Assembly: GCF_000429645.1 (NCBI RefSeq)
Contig: NZ_KE386933.1
Coordinates: 732,517-796,516 of the forward strand
Length of the DNA: 64,000 bases
Source: Niveispirillum irakense DSM 11586
GTDB taxonomy: Bacteria > Pseudomonadota > Alphaproteobacteria > Azospirillales > Azospirillaceae
Direction: 5' to 3'
In this document: one piece after another, positions 43,024 through 52,372 of the stretch
Numbering within the stretch: position 1 is the first letter of the stretch
Layout: each line of letters begins with the position of its first letter
Translations under genes and position numbers: made by a program
The notes under the pieces: model-generated
Told to the model about the DNA's origin: nothing
Database searches by the model: none
Seen by the model: the letters and a program-made list of their open reading frames with translations, nothing else

Positions 43024-43902
43024 ATGACCTCTCCCCGTTCTGCCCTTGTCGTCGCCCTGACCGGCCTGCTGCTGGCTGGCTGCTCGATCAATGTCAATGA
43101 CCGGCCAGCCTCTCCGCCGGTTTCTGCCGCAGCGCCCCAGGCCTCTTCGCCCACACACGACCCGCGCCTGAACGCCACGCTCTACATGCAGCGGTCGGAA
43201 GAATTGCGCCGCCTGTCGGAGCAGGCCTACGCCCTGGCCACCCTGCGTCTGGGCGATGCGCTGGCCAAGCCCGGTTCCGCCGCGCTGGAACAGAGTGATG
43301 GTGGCCAGGGCAAACCGCCCGCCGCCATTTTCGACGTGGATGAGACGGTGCTGGATAACAGCCCGCATCAGGCCCGTGCCATCCTGGCCGGCAAGCTGGA
43401 ATTTGATGTCGGCTTCTGGGATGAATGGGTAAGCGAACGCGCCGCCACGCCGATGCCGGGCGCGCTGGATTTCGTGGCAGAGCTGCGCCGCCGCAATATC
43501 CGCGTCGTCTTCATCACCAACCGGGAATGCCGGCCGCGTGCGAATGCCCCCGCCGATCCCTGTCCGCAGATCCAGGACACGCTGGTCAACCTGAAGAATG
43601 TCGGCTTTGGTGATGTCGCGGCAAGCGACCTGATGCTGAAGGGGCAGAATGGCTGGCCCAGCGACAAGGCCAGCCGCCGGATGGAAGTGGCCAAGACCCA
43701 CCGCATCATCATGTCCTTTGGTGACCAGTTCAGCGACATGATGACGGTGACCCGCCGCCAGGGACCGGATGAGCGGCGTACCCTGTCGGACGCGCATGCC
43801 GCCATGTGGGGCACCCGCTGGATCGTGATCCCCAATCCCAGCTATGGCGCCTGGCTCGATGCGCTGCCGGACCCGACGACCAGCGCCCTGCGGACCCGCT
43901 GA
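43024..43902 (+). CDS. Lipoprotein e(P4)-type acid phosphatase/5'-nucleotidase
   Basis: A 292-residue HAD-superfamily (subclass IIIB) phosphatase on the outer membrane. The lipoprotein signal MTSPRSALVVALTGLLLAGC has the lipobox LAGC. The catalytic aspartates are in IFDVDETVLDN (near residue 105). VFITNRECRP is motif II, and FGDQFSDM supplies the metal-binding Asp of motif III. Family members release phosphate from nucleotides such as NMN or pyridoxal phosphate. An upstream GTG at 42988 is in frame, but the signal starts at the ATG. Confidence 0.88.
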   Translation: MTSPRSALVVALTGLLLAGCSINVNDRPASPPVSAAAPQASSPTHDPRLNATLYMQRSEELRRLSEQAYALATLRLGDALAKPGSAALEQSDGGQGKPPAAIFDVDETVLDNSPHQARAILAGKLEFDVGFWDEWVSERAATPMPGALDFVAELRRRNIRVVFITNRECRPRANAPADPCPQIQDTLVNLKNVGFGDVAASDLMLKGQNGWPSDKASRRMEVAKTHRIIMSFGDQFSDMMTVTRRQGPDERRTLSDAHAAMWGTRWIVIPNPSYGAWLDALPDPTTSALRTR

Positions 43903-43954
43903 TCTGTCTGTTTGTTCTTGTTGTGTTCTTGTTCATCCATGCCTATGATGGGGC

Positions 43955-45031
43955 ATGGATGAACTGCGCCGACAGCCGCTGAAGGGGCGTGCCGCCATCA
44001 GCAATGAAAGCTCCCGCTTTGAGCGGGAGCGTCGGGTATTGACCGACGATGGCTGGGGTGGGGAAGACGTGCTGGCTGAGCCGGTCCGCACCTTCGTCCA
44101 GGCGGATACGGCGCGGCACATCATCAGCCGCAACCAGTCGCCCGATGTGCCGTTCGACCAGTCTGTGAACCCGTATCGCGGCTGTGAACATGGCTGCGTT
44201 TATTGTTTTGCCCGCCCCACCCATGCCTATCTGGGCCTGTCCCCCGGCCTGGATTTTGAGACCAAGCTGTTCGTCAAGCGCGATGGCGCCGCCCTGCTGG
44301 CAAAGGAATTGCGGGCGAAAAACTATGTCTGCCGGCCGCTGGCGCTGGGCGCCAATACCGATCCCTACCAGCCGCTGGAACGGCAGGAACAGATCACCCG
44401 GTCGCTGCTGGAAGTGTGCCGTGACTTCAACCAGCCGGTCGGGATCATCACCAAATCGGCCCTGGTGACCCGCGATATCGACATTCTGGCCCCGATGGCT
44501 GCGCAAGGGCTGGTCGGGGTTGCCCTTTCCATCACCACGCTGGACCGCGATCTGGCACGGCGGATGGAGCCGCGCGCCTCCACCCCGGCATTGCGGCTGG
44601 CGGCGGTGCGGGAGCTGGCCGATGCCGGCATCCCTGTTTCTGTCCTGGCCAGCCCGATGATCCCGGCCCTGAACGATCATGAGTTGGAACGGATCATGGA
44701 GGCCGCGGTTGAGGCGGGGGCGGAGGAGGCCAGCTACATCATGCTGCGCCTGCCGCTGGAACTGGCCTCCTTGTTTGAGGAATGGCTGCGGCGGCATTAT
44801 CCCGATCGGGCCGACCGGGTGTTGAGCCTGGTCCGGCAGAGCCGTGACGGTGCCATCTATCAGTCGGAATTCGGCACCCGCATGCGGGGCACCGGACCCT
44901 ATGCCGATCTGCTGCGCAACCGTTATCAACTGGCCCGTCGGCGCCTGGGCCTGCAAGGCCGCCGCTGGCGGATGGATTGCAGCCAGTTCAAGCCCCCGCC
45001 GGCCAAGGGCGAACAGTTGAGCCTGCTGTGA
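43955..45031 (+). CDS. PA0069-type radical SAM protein
   Basis: A 358-residue protein related to spore photoproduct lyase-like radical SAM enzymes. The cluster-binding cysteines are in YRGCEHGCVYCFARP (CxxxCxxC). The preceding VNPYRG and the following THAYLGLSPG blocks are typical of the PA0069 group. VGIITKSALVTRD and VLASPMIPALND lie in the barrel. Its reaction is unknown. The start at 43955 has GATGGGG just upstream. Confidence 0.88.
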   Translation: MDELRRQPLKGRAAISNESSRFERERRVLTDDGWGGEDVLAEPVRTFVQADTARHIISRNQSPDVPFDQSVNPYRGCEHGCVYCFARPTHAYLGLSPGLDFETKLFVKRDGAALLAKELRAKNYVCRPLALGANTDPYQPLERQEQITRSLLEVCRDFNQPVGIITKSALVTRDIDILAPMAAQGLVGVALSITTLDRDLARRMEPRASTPALRLAAVRELADAGIPVSVLASPMIPALNDHELERIMEAAVEAGAEEASYIMLRLPLELASLFEEWLRRHYPDRADRVLSLVRQSRDGAIYQSEFGTRMRGTGPYADLLRNRYQLARRRLGLQGRRWRMDCSQFKPPPAKGEQLSLL

Positions 45032-45097
45032 GCCGGCACTGGCGGCGGGCGCCGGTTGCGTGCATCCTGACCGCCATGCAGCAACAGGGGGAAACCG

Positions 45098-45664
45098 ATG
45101 GCGGGACAGACGCTTGATGGCCAGGGCCAGGACGCACCGCTGCTGGTGGCGGAGTTTGATCCCAAGTTGCGGTTTTACCTGTTTCTACAGGCCAGTCTTC
45201 TGTTGTGCCTTACCGTTGTCGGGCTGGTGGTTCTGCCATTGACGCTGGCGGCGGCATGGTGGTGGGCCCAACATTATTACCGGACCATCCGCTGCCATGT
45301 GACGAGCCGTCGGCTTTATTTCCAGCATGGCATCCTGTTCCAGCGTGAAAGCGCTGTGCCACTGGACAAAATCCAGGATATGGCGTTGGCGAAAGGGCCG
45401 GTGCTGAACATGCTGGGCCTGACCAGCCTGCGGGTGGAAACGGCAGGCGGCAGTGGCCAGATGGGCGGTGTGGGCGGCGTCAAGCTGCTGGGCTTGCGCG
45501 ACGCCAAGGCTTTCCAGGAAAAGGTGCTGCGTCTGCGGGACGCGGGAGAGAAGATAAGCTCTCCTCCACCACCCCCATCGGCGCAGACGGACACGGTGCA
45601 GGTGTTGCTTGAAATCCGTGACAGCCTGCGCCGGATTGAGGGGAAACTGGGCCCGGCCCCTTGA
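45098..45664 (+). CDS. Bacterial PH-domain (bPH2) membrane protein
   Basis: A 188-residue protein of the YdbS/YdbT type. Two membrane helices lie at about residues 25-60 (FYLFLQASLLLCLTVVGLVV, LPLTLAAAWWWA). The bPH2 domain follows with its typical start YYRTIRCHVTSRRLYFQHGI (as YRTIRCHVTSRRLYF) and VPLDKIQDM. A Pro-rich stretch leads to a C-terminal helix (LLEIRDSLRRIEGKL). The function is unknown. Its stop codon overlaps the stem-loop at 45650-45680. Confidence 0.8.
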   Translation: MAGQTLDGQGQDAPLLVAEFDPKLRFYLFLQASLLLCLTVVGLVVLPLTLAAAWWWAQHYYRTIRCHVTSRRLYFQHGILFQRESAVPLDKIQDMALAKGPVLNMLGLTSLRVETAGGSGQMGGVGGVKLLGLRDAKAFQEKVLRLRDAGEKISSPPPPPSAQTDTVQVLLEIRDSLRRIEGKLGPAP

Positions 45665-45680
45665 GAGAAGGGGGCGGGCC
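45650..45680. terminator. Bidirectional stem-loop between convergent genes
   Basis: GGCCCGGCCCCTT (45650-45662) and AAGGGGGCGGGCC (45668-45680) pair over 13 bp with one mismatch. The 5-nt loop GAGAG overlaps the stop codon of the PH-domain gene (45662-45664). There is no T-run. Confidence 0.5.
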
Positions 45681-45687
45681 GCGCTCC

Positions 45688-46365
45688 TTACCGGGCCGGC
45701 GTCAAGGCTGCGGCCAGCGCCTGGGCTTCAGGCCGGTAGAAATGGCGATCCACCAGGATGGCGCGCGGATTGGTCTTCTGCCCATAGAACTTATCGTTGA
45801 ACTCGCTGCGCGGGGCGATGACGGAACCTTCCAGCGCCATGCCGCCGAACAGGCCGCTGGACTTGGAGAAGACATACATATCCGCCGACAGGCCAACCCC
45901 GTAGGAGGCGCCGACGCCCGTACCCAATTCACCAATGGCAACATTGGCATCGGCGCCCAGCTTCACCTTGCGGTCGATCACGGCATCCAGGCCCTTCTGG
46001 GTCATGATCACCAGCATCATTTCCGATGCCTGCCCGCCGAACTGCAGGCCGAAGCTGGCTTCCGCCAGCGTGTAGAAAGCCGGGCCGCTCCACGCGCCGT
46101 CATCACCGCGCGCCACCATCACCCCGGTGCCGCCACCGCCGCCAATGAAGAAACCAGCCTGAATGACATTGGGCAGGATCAATACGGCGCGGGCGCGGCC
46201 AACCAGATTTTTCAGGTCGCTATATTGCGGATCGGTCAACAGCGTCATCGCGGTAAGACGGGCCCGCTCCACCATCAGTTCGGCTTCCGTCAGCGCATGA
46301 GCCGGACGCACCATGACGAAAACCGCCATGAAAAGGCTGGCCAGGGCCATCGCGAAACGCTTCAT
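45688..46365 (-). CDS. SYLF (YSC84-like) domain protein, exported
   Basis: A 225-residue protein with a signal peptide (about 1-25, ending RPAHA) followed by a SYLF domain. Family features are the segment AVLILPNVIQAGFFIGGGGGTGVMVAR (in short LPNVIQAGFFIGGGGGTGV), SFGLQFGGQASE and SADMYVFSKSSGLFGG. SYLF domains bind phosphoinositides in eukaryotes; bacterial members are periplasmic proteins of unknown role. The first ATG with a plausible signal is at 46365, and a GTG nine bases upstream is in frame. Confidence 0.87.
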   Translation of the reverse strand: MKRFAMALASLFMAVFVMVRPAHALTEAELMVERARLTAMTLLTDPQYSDLKNLVGRARAVLILPNVIQAGFFIGGGGGTGVMVARGDDGAWSGPAFYTLAEASFGLQFGGQASEMMLVIMTQKGLDAVIDRKVKLGADANVAIGELGTGVGASYGVGLSADMYVFSKSSGLFGGMALEGSVIAPRSEFNDKFYGQKTNPRAILVDRHFYRPEAQALAAALTPAR

Positions 46366-46472
46366 CACTCCCACTCCCTTACTTGCACGGGCTGCTGCTT
46401 GCTAGCACAGGGACGGCATGACCGCCCAGCTTGCCATAGGTAAAATCCAACCCTAGCCGATGGTACGGGGCA

Positions 46473-47081
46473 TCAGCAGGGCGGAATATTGGCGCTGACA
46501 AGGCGCCACGCCACCTGACCATCGGCCAGGGCGATATGGTCGATCCGCGTCAGGTGCAGCGGATCGGCGGCCAGCACCAGCAATTTCGCCGGCGGAATGT
46601 CCAGCGCCTGCCCGATGGCGGCGCGGATGGTGCCTGCATGGGCGACAACCACAATATCACGCCCGGCATGGCGTCCGGACAGGTTTATGACCGCCTCGGC
46701 GACGCGGGTGCAGAGATCGGCAAAGCTCTCGCCCCCTGGTGGGCACGCATAAGCGGGATCGTCCCAGAAGGATTGGGCTGCCGGCTGGTCTTGTTGCCAT
46801 ACCGCATCATGGGTCAGGCCCTGCCACCCGCCGAAATGCTGTTCCATCAGCGCCGGTTGCGGCAAAAGCGCCTTACCGCCCAATGCCCGTGCCGTATCCA
46901 GGCTGCGGGCCAGCGGGGTGGCGATCCAGATGGCGTCCGGTGGCAGTCGTTTGGCGGCGCTGGCCAGCCTGTCCTTGTCCGACAGGTCCGCCGGGATATC
47001 AGCCTGCCCGGCGATCAGGCCGGGCGGGGCGGCCAGGGGCGCATGGCGCAGCCACCACCAGCGGGTGATCACCATGCTCAT
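46473..47081 (-). CDS. cobC: Histidine phosphatase, probably alpha-ribazole phosphatase
   Basis: A 202-residue phosphoglycerate-mutase-fold phosphatase. The catalytic RHA lies in WWLRHAPLA near residue 12 (RHG in most members), the second Arg in TPLARSLDTA, and the second His in VVVAHAGTIRAA. It overlaps cobS by 4 nt (ATGA at 47078-47081), so it very likely removes phosphate from alpha-ribazole 5'-phosphate or adenosylcobalamin 5'-phosphate in cobalamin assembly. Without that neighbour only the superfamily could be named. Confidence 0.82.
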   Translation of the reverse strand: MSMVITRWWWLRHAPLAAPPGLIAGQADIPADLSDKDRLASAAKRLPPDAIWIATPLARSLDTARALGGKALLPQPALMEQHFGGWQGLTHDAVWQQDQPAAQSFWDDPAYACPPGGESFADLCTRVAEAVINLSGRHAGRDIVVVAHAGTIRAAIGQALDIPPAKLLVLAADPLHLTRIDHIALADGQVAWRLVSANIPPC

Positions 47082-47878
47082 GGCGAAAGGGCCGCCACGA
47101 TGCCCAGCAGGAAGGTGATTTCCGCCACCTGCTGTCCGGCCCCCAGCACGTCGCCGGTCACCCCGCCGATCTGCCGCCGGGCCAGTCGCCCCAGCAGCAC
47201 AAGCGCGACCACGCATGCGGCCATGACAGACAAGCTGACTAGGCCGGACGGTAAGTGCAGTTTCGCCAGTACCGTGGTGGCGAAAGAAAAGCCGATCAAT
47301 GCCGCGACAAAGGGGCGTGCCTTGTCCGGCCGGCCCTGGTTTGCCGATACGCCATTCTGGCGCGCATCGGGCAATAACAGCTTCATTGCCGGCAGCAGGC
47401 CACGGGAAAAACCATGTGCGCCGATCAGCGCCAGACCCACCAGCCTGGGGTCTGCCAGCGTTGCCAGGGCACCAATGCGGGCGGCGGCAGCCAGGATCAG
47501 GGCCAGCGCGCCATAGGTGCCGACGCGGCTATCCTTCATGATGGATAGCTTGGCCTCCCGGTCGCGCCCGCCGCCAAACCCATCGGCCACATCTGCCAGC
47601 CCATCCTCATGCAAGGCACCGGTCAGCAGGGAAAGCCCGGCCACCGTAACCACGGCGGCCAGCGGTGCCGTCAGCCCCAGCAGGGTCAGGCCCCAATAGG
47701 CCAGCCCGCCGGCGGCACCGATCAGCGCGCCGACGATGGGGAACCAGGCCAGCGCCCGCCGGTCCAGGTCCGCCGGCCATTCCCCGCGCCAGCGGATGGG
47801 CAACCGCGTCAGGAAGATCAGGGCGGCCGTGAACTCCGCCAGGGGGGCGGCACGGCGCTGCTTTCTTGCATCGTTCAT
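47078..47878 (-). CDS. cobS: Adenosylcobinamide-GDP ribazoletransferase (cobalamin synthase)
   Basis: A 266-residue inner-membrane enzyme that joins adenosylcobinamide-GDP to alpha-ribazole. The family signature is the loop GALHEDGLADVADGFGGG after the second or third helix, followed by MKDSRVGTYGALAL. About six to seven hydrophobic helices follow. The start at 47878 gives the usual beginning EFTAALIFLTRLPI. It is divergent from cobT, and cobC follows with an overlap. Confidence 0.93.
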   Translation of the reverse strand: MNDARKQRRAAPLAEFTAALIFLTRLPIRWRGEWPADLDRRALAWFPIVGALIGAAGGLAYWGLTLLGLTAPLAAVVTVAGLSLLTGALHEDGLADVADGFGGGRDREAKLSIMKDSRVGTYGALALILAAAARIGALATLADPRLVGLALIGAHGFSRGLLPAMKLLLPDARQNGVSANQGRPDKARPFVAALIGFSFATTVLAKLHLPSGLVSLSVMAACVVALVLLGRLARRQIGGVTGDVLGAGQQVAEITFLLGIVAALSP

Positions 47879-48009
47879 GACATCGGTATACGGGAGTGTG
47901 GCTGCCGCCGCCAGCGCCGTTAAGCCCCCGTTGCAGGGGGCCGCAACGGGCCAAACCGGCAGGTCAGCGCAACGGTCCCACCCAGGTCCCAAGCAGGATT
48001 GCCAACACC

Positions 48010-49077
48010 ATGTCCGCCGATCACGACCATCACCACCCTGCCGATTTGCCGACGCTGGAGGAAATCCGCCGCGTCCTGCGCGACCTGCCCGGCCCGGATC
48101 TGGAAGCGGCGACATCGGCCCTGCAACGCGAACAGACATTGTTGAAGCCGCGCGGCGCGCTGGGGCGGCTGGAAGATCTGGTGCAATGGCTGGCCACATG
48201 GCAGGGCAACGCCCCGCCGGAACTGACCCATCCCCGCATCGCTGTTTTCGCCGGTGCCCATGGCATCACGGCGCATGGCGTGTCGGCCTATCCGGCCTCG
48301 GTCAATGCCCAGATGGTGCAGGCCTTCCTGAATGGTCATGCCGCCGTCAACCAGCTTGCCACGGCGGCTGACAGCGACCTGCGCGTTTATGAAATGGAAC
48401 TGGATCGCCCGACCGCCGATTTCACCCTGGGCGCCGCGATGGATGAGGCCACCTGCGCCCGCGCCGTTGCCTATGGCATGATGGCGGTGGAGCCGGGGCT
48501 GCACCTGATGTGCCTGGGGGAAATGGGCATCGGCAACACCACCTCTGCCGCCGCCCTCTGCGCCGCGCTGTTTGGTGGCACCGGGGCCGATTGGGTGGGG
48601 CCGGGCACCGGCGTTGATGGGGAAGGGCTGAAGCGCAAGGCCGCCGTGGTCGATGCCGGGCTGGCCGCCAACCCGTCCGCCCTGACCGACCCGCTGGAGG
48701 CGCTGCGCTGCCTGGGCGGGCAGGAACTGGCGGCCATTGCCGGTGCCATCATCGCCTGCCGTTTTGCGCGGGTGCCGGTGGTGTTGGACGGCTTCGCCTG
48801 CACCGCTGCCGCCGCCGTGCTGCACAAGGCCGATCCCAAGGCCCTGGACCATTGCATCGTCGCACACAAAAGTGCGGAGCCGGGCCATGCCAAGCTGCTG
48901 GCCGCCATTAACAAGCAGGCCTTGTTCGATTTCGGCATGCGACTGGGTGAGGGGTCTGGCGCAGCACTGGCCATCCCGCTGCTGCGCTCAGCCCTTGCCT
49001 GTCACCTGAATATGGGCACGTTCGCTGACGCTGGCGTGTCAGGGCCGGCGGCGGACCTGCCGGGTGTGATGCATTGA
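48010..49077 (+). CDS. cobT: Nicotinate-nucleotide-dimethylbenzimidazole phosphoribosyltransferase
   Basis: It makes alpha-ribazole 5'-phosphate, the lower ligand of cobalamin. The 355-residue product has the family blocks FAGAHGITAHGVSAYP, LGEMGIGNTTSAAAL (phosphate site) and VGPGTGVD. The C-terminal LGEGSGAALA carries the catalytic Glu. The His-rich N-terminus (HDHHHP) is unusual but not part of the active site. The start at 48010 is preferred over upstream in-frame codons because homology begins soon after it. Confidence 0.93.
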   Translation: MSADHDHHHPADLPTLEEIRRVLRDLPGPDLEAATSALQREQTLLKPRGALGRLEDLVQWLATWQGNAPPELTHPRIAVFAGAHGITAHGVSAYPASVNAQMVQAFLNGHAAVNQLATAADSDLRVYEMELDRPTADFTLGAAMDEATCARAVAYGMMAVEPGLHLMCLGEMGIGNTTSAAALCAALFGGTGADWVGPGTGVDGEGLKRKAAVVDAGLAANPSALTDPLEALRCLGGQELAAIAGAIIACRFARVPVVLDGFACTAAAAVLHKADPKALDHCIVAHKSAEPGHAKLLAAINKQALFDFGMRLGEGSGAALAIPLLRSALACHLNMGTFADAGVSGPAADLPGVMH

Positions 49078-49136
49078 ACCCAGTCGGGCGGGCTGTATCG
49101 CGCCCTTCGTCCGGTGCAGCTTGCTGGCGCGAGAGT

Positions 49137-49568
49137 TCAGCGCGGCCATAACCGTCGGTCAAGGCTGAAGGCGCGGGTAGACAATATCCGCGCCTTCGTC
49201 GCATCGGGATGACGGGGGTTCAATAATAGATTGGCGTTCTCCGGTACAATGACGGAGGGCACTTTCAGGATCGGTGTATGTTGCGCCCGCAGCCAGGCAT
49301 CCCCGATATCCTGACAGTCCTTAGGGAATGATCCGCATTCCTCCATGGGTAGACCATTCAGGTCAATCTGCATGAGGACATAATCATCCGGCATCAGTTC
49401 CGGCGGCAAATCCAGATGTACCCGGACCTCCAAAACGGCCAGGGCGGCTGTTTCTGCCATATAGACCATGGGCAAGCCGGGACGGTTCCATCGACCGCCG
49501 AAAAGTCGCGCCCCCTCACCAGAAAGATCGGCGAACGGCGCGCGGCAAATACGCCAGCCATCGGTCAC
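49137..49568 (-). CDS. RES-domain toxin
   Basis: A 143-residue protein with the RES fold. The family pattern is visible: an Arg in ICRAPFADLSGEGARLFGGRWN, Tyr in PMVYMAET, Glu in AALAVLEVRVHL, and a Ser or Thr near the C-terminus (ARILSTRAF). Studied RES toxins degrade or modify NAD-type cofactors and so stop growth. Its first 4 nt overlap the end of the antitoxin gene (ATGA at 49565-49568), the usual order for the pair. Confidence 0.85.
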   Translation of the reverse strand: MTDGWRICRAPFADLSGEGARLFGGRWNRPGLPMVYMAETAALAVLEVRVHLDLPPELMPDDYVLMQIDLNGLPMEECGSFPKDCQDIGDAWLRAQHTPILKVPSVIVPENANLLLNPRHPDATKARILSTRAFSLDRRLWPR

Positions 49569-49993
49569 GCGGCGATCCCATGCCCGATGCGGCCTAAAAG
49601 GGTTTCCACCGCGCGCGTACCTTCATCGGTATCAAGCAAGCTTAAGGGGGTCTCCCCCCCCAGAATGGTTGAGGGTCGACGTAGCCAATGAGCGGCCTTG
49701 TCACGGTTGCCGAACGTTTCCACCGTCAAACTCAACACGCGCAGGGCCCGGACGAGGCGGTCTGATTGGCTGGCGGTCAAGCGGCCCTGAACGCGGCGAG
49801 CGGACAGGGAGGTGCCGTTCAGGACGATAGTGGAGAGTTCAGCCCGGTTCAGCCACCCTCCATCCACAATGGCTTCGACCGTGGCGAGAGGGAGGCCGGC
49901 TCTAACCAGCCGTACCAGATCATTCACATCATGCAGTTCCGCACCCAGGGCGGCGGTGCCTCCCATCATGTCTGTCAAACGATCCGGTTGCAT
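49565..49993 (-). CDS. Xre/MbcA/ParS-type antitoxin (DUF2384)
   Basis: A 142-residue antitoxin. The N-terminal part is a Xre-like helical DNA-binding domain (about residues 25-80). The C-terminal DUF2384 domain has the typical run ETFGNRDKAAHWLRRPSTILGGETPLSLLDTDEG (short form: AAHWLRRPSTILGGETPL), which binds and blocks the RES toxin. CAGGAG precedes the ATG at 49993. Autorepression is expected from the family. The upstream DNA has the direct repeat GATAC-GATAC that could be part of an operator. Confidence 0.85.
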   Translation of the reverse strand: MQPDRLTDMMGGTAALGAELHDVNDLVRLVRAGLPLATVEAIVDGGWLNRAELSTIVLNGTSLSARRVQGRLTASQSDRLVRALRVLSLTVETFGNRDKAAHWLRRPSTILGGETPLSLLDTDEGTRAVETLLGRIGHGIAA

Positions 49994-50160
49994 CTTTGCT
50001 GCTCCTGTATCGTATCCAAGCGACCTGCAGTGCCCGCATTATAGCGCAAAACCCTTCCCGTTCCATCCAAGCAAGGGCGCTATCTGCCGGGGCCGGGTGA
50101 CCGGCGGGCCCGCCCGTGCTAGAACCCCGCCGCCATTGCGAGAAATAAGGGGAGCGGGCG

Positions 50161-51456
50161 ATGAAGATCCTGGTCGTGGGTTCGGGTGGGCGTGAACATG
50201 CGCTGTGCTGGGCCGTCGCGCGGTCGCCGCTCTGCGACAAGCTCTATTGCGCGCCCGGCAATGCCGGCATCAAGGCCGTGGCCGAATGTGTCGATATTGC
50301 CGCCAACAATGTGGAGGCGCTGGTTGAATTCGCCACCGCCAGCAAGATCGATTTCGTGATTGTCGGCCCGGAAGAGCCGCTGGTGCTGGGGCTGGCCGAT
50401 GGGCTGCGCGCCGCCGGCATCCCCACCTTCGGCCCATCTGCCGCCGCCGCTGCCCTGGAAGGGTCCAAGGGCTTCATGAAGGATGCCGTGGCGCGCTTTG
50501 GTGTGCCCACCGCCGCCTATGGCCGCTTCACCGGGCGTGATGAGGCCCGAGCTTTCGTTGAGAAGCACGGCGCCCCGATCGTGGTGAAGACCGATGGGCT
50601 GGCCGCCGGCAAAGGCGTGACCATCTGCCAGAATGTCGATGAAGCTTATGCCGCCATCGACGAGGCAATGGTGGGTCGCCGCTTCGGCGATGCCGGGGCG
50701 GAACTGGTGATTGAGGAGTTTCTGGATGGGGAGGAGGCCAGCTTCTTCGCCATCTGTGACGGTACCAACGCTGTGGCTTTGGCCGGCGCGCAGGATCATA
50801 AGCGCGCCTTCGATGGCGACCAGGGACCGAATACGGGGGGCATGGGCACCTACAGCCCCGCCCCGGTACTGACGCCGGCGATTGAGGCGGAGATCATGGA
50901 AAAGATGATCCTGCCGACGGTGCGCGGCATGGCGGCAGAAGGCAAGCCGTTCGTCGGTGTGCTGTTCGCCGGGATCATGGTGGTGAAGGGGCCGGATGGC
51001 CAGCCGGTGCCCAAGCTGTTGGAATATAATGTCCGCTTCGGTGACCCGGAATGTCAGGTGCTGATGCGTCGGCTGAAATCCGATCTGGTGGAACTGCTGC
51101 TGGCAGCCGCCAAGGGCGATGTGTCCGGCCAGCAGCCGCAATGGCATGACGAGGCGGCGCTTTGCGTTGTCATGGCGGCGGAAGGTTATCCGGGGGACTA
51201 TTTGAAGGGCACCCGCATCGGCAATCTGGACGCTGCCGGTCAGGTGGCGGGGGTGGAAATCTTCCATGCCGGAACGAAGACCGGTGCCGATGGCGCCGTG
51301 CTGGCCAATGGCGGCCGCGTGCTGGGCGTGACCGCGGGGGCCACCCGCATTGCCGATGCGCGTGAACTGGCCTATCGCGCTGTCGATCTGATCGACTGGA
51401 AGGAAGGTTTCTGTCGCCGTGATATCGCCTGGCGGGCGATGGCGCGCGGGCTGTAA
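50161..51456 (+). CDS. purD: Phosphoribosylamine-glycine ligase
   Basis: The second enzyme of purine synthesis, joining glycine to phosphoribosylamine with ATP. The 431-residue product starts with the nucleotide-like motif [19 protein letters not shown] (GSGGREHA at 7-14). The ATP-grasp domain has [11 protein letters not shown] and the lid sequence [19 protein letters not shown] (short: [18 protein letters not shown]). The metal site is near [10 protein letters not shown]. The start overlaps a purine-rich ribosome binding site (AAGGGGAG). It is divergent from the toxin-antitoxin operon. Confidence 0.96.
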   Translation: MKILVVGSGGREHALCWAVARSPLCDKLYCAPGNAGIKAVAECVDIAANNVEALVEFATASKIDFVIVGPEEPLVLGLADGLRAAGIPTFGPSAAAAALEGSKGFMKDAVARFGVPTAAYGRFTGRDEARAFVEKHGAPIVVKTDGLAAGKGVTICQNVDEAYAAIDEAMVGRRFGDAGAELVIEEFLDGEEASFFAICDGTNAVALAGAQDHKRAFDGDQGPNTGGMGTYSPAPVLTPAIEAEIMEKMILPTVRGMAAEGKPFVGVLFAGIMVVKGPDGQPVPKLLEYNVRFGDPECQVLMRRLKSDLVELLLAAAKGDVSGQQPQWHDEAALCVVMAAEGYPGDYLKGTRIGNLDAAGQVAGVEIFHAGTKTGADGAVLANGGRVLGVTAGATRIADARELAYRAVDLIDWKEGFCRRDIAWRAMARGL

Positions 51457-51483
51457 GGGCAGTTTTGTAGATGGGGGGTCGCG

Positions 51484-52347
51484 TTACAGCGGCTCCACAT
51501 CCACGGCGACCAGGATACCGTGGCTGCCGCCGCCCAGGATCACGCCGCGCAGGGGGCACACATCATCATAGTCGCGGCCCCAGCCCAGGGTGACATGGTC
51601 GGTATCGGCGCGCTTTCCATTGGTGGGGTCCAGATCGACCCAGCCGGCTTCCGCGCCACACCAGACCTGCACCCAGGCATGGCTTGCATCGGCACCGCGC
51701 AGCCTCTCCCGCCCCGGCGGCGGCAGGGTGCGCAGATATCCTGAAACATAGCGTGCTGGCAGACCCAGCGCGCGCAACGCCCCGATCATCAGGTGGGCGA
51801 AGTCCTGGCACACACCCCGCCGCTTGGACAAGACCTCCGATATGGGCGTGCTGACCGTGGTGGCGCTGGGGTCGAAGCTGAAATCTTCATGGATGCGGCG
51901 CATCAGGTCCATCGCACCCAGCGCGATCGGCTGGCCTGCGGGAAAGCTTTCGCTCGCGAAAGCAATTAAATCCGGCCCCCCTTGGGGCACCCGTTGGCTG
52001 GGGCCGATATATTCCACCGTTTCCATCAGGTCGGGTGCCTGTGCCGCGACCATTTCCCAGGCTGGGGTGAAAGCCGGATGAAGCGGCGGCGGCGGGGTGA
52101 CTGTCACTTCCATCTCCGCCGTCACGGTCAGGTCACGGTGGGGGACCTGGATGCTGGCATAGGTGGCCGGATTGCCGAACCAGTCCCGCCGATCCACCAT
52201 GGCGGCGGGCCAGGGCAGGATGGACAGTTCCAGCATCCGGCTTTCCTGGTGCGGATGCGGTCGCGGCGCCAGATGCGCGAGCAGATGGGAAGAGGTGACC
52301 GTGTCGCTGTAGCTGTAGCGGGTGACGTGGCGGCAGCGATAGCGCAT
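51484..52347 (-). CDS. Transglutaminase-like protein of the ATP-grasp/alpha-E cluster
   Basis: A 287-residue cysteine-protease-fold protein. The N-terminal beta domain starts MRYRCRHVTRYSYSDTV, as in the bacterial transglutaminase N family. The catalytic triad is visible as Cys in RRGVCQDFAH, His in GADASHAWVQVW and Asp in WVDLDPTNG. The start at 52347 gives the usual N-terminus; an ATG at 52395 would overlap the upstream gene by 23 nt. It is the last gene of a three-gene operon predicted to modify peptides or proteins. Confidence 0.87.
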   Translation of the reverse strand: MRYRCRHVTRYSYSDTVTSSHLLAHLAPRPHPHQESRMLELSILPWPAAMVDRRDWFGNPATYASIQVPHRDLTVTAEMEVTVTPPPPLHPAFTPAWEMVAAQAPDLMETVEYIGPSQRVPQGGPDLIAFASESFPAGQPIALGAMDLMRRIHEDFSFDPSATTVSTPISEVLSKRRGVCQDFAHLMIGALRALGLPARYVSGYLRTLPPPGRERLRGADASHAWVQVWCGAEAGWVDLDPTNGKRADTDHVTLGWGRDYDDVCPLRGVILGGGSHGILVAVDVEPL

Positions 52348-52372
52348 CAGCCCGCTATCTGCCGACCCCGGC

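Noticed and set aside
47879-48009. Possible cobalamin riboswitch between cobS and cobT
   Set aside because: The minus strand has GACCTGCCGG (47965-47956), like a B12 box, and a perfect 8-bp hairpin downstream (47927-47934 with 47943-47950). The conserved upstream core of the riboswitch is missing, however, and that region would overlap the cobT coding sequence. A covariance-model search would settle it.
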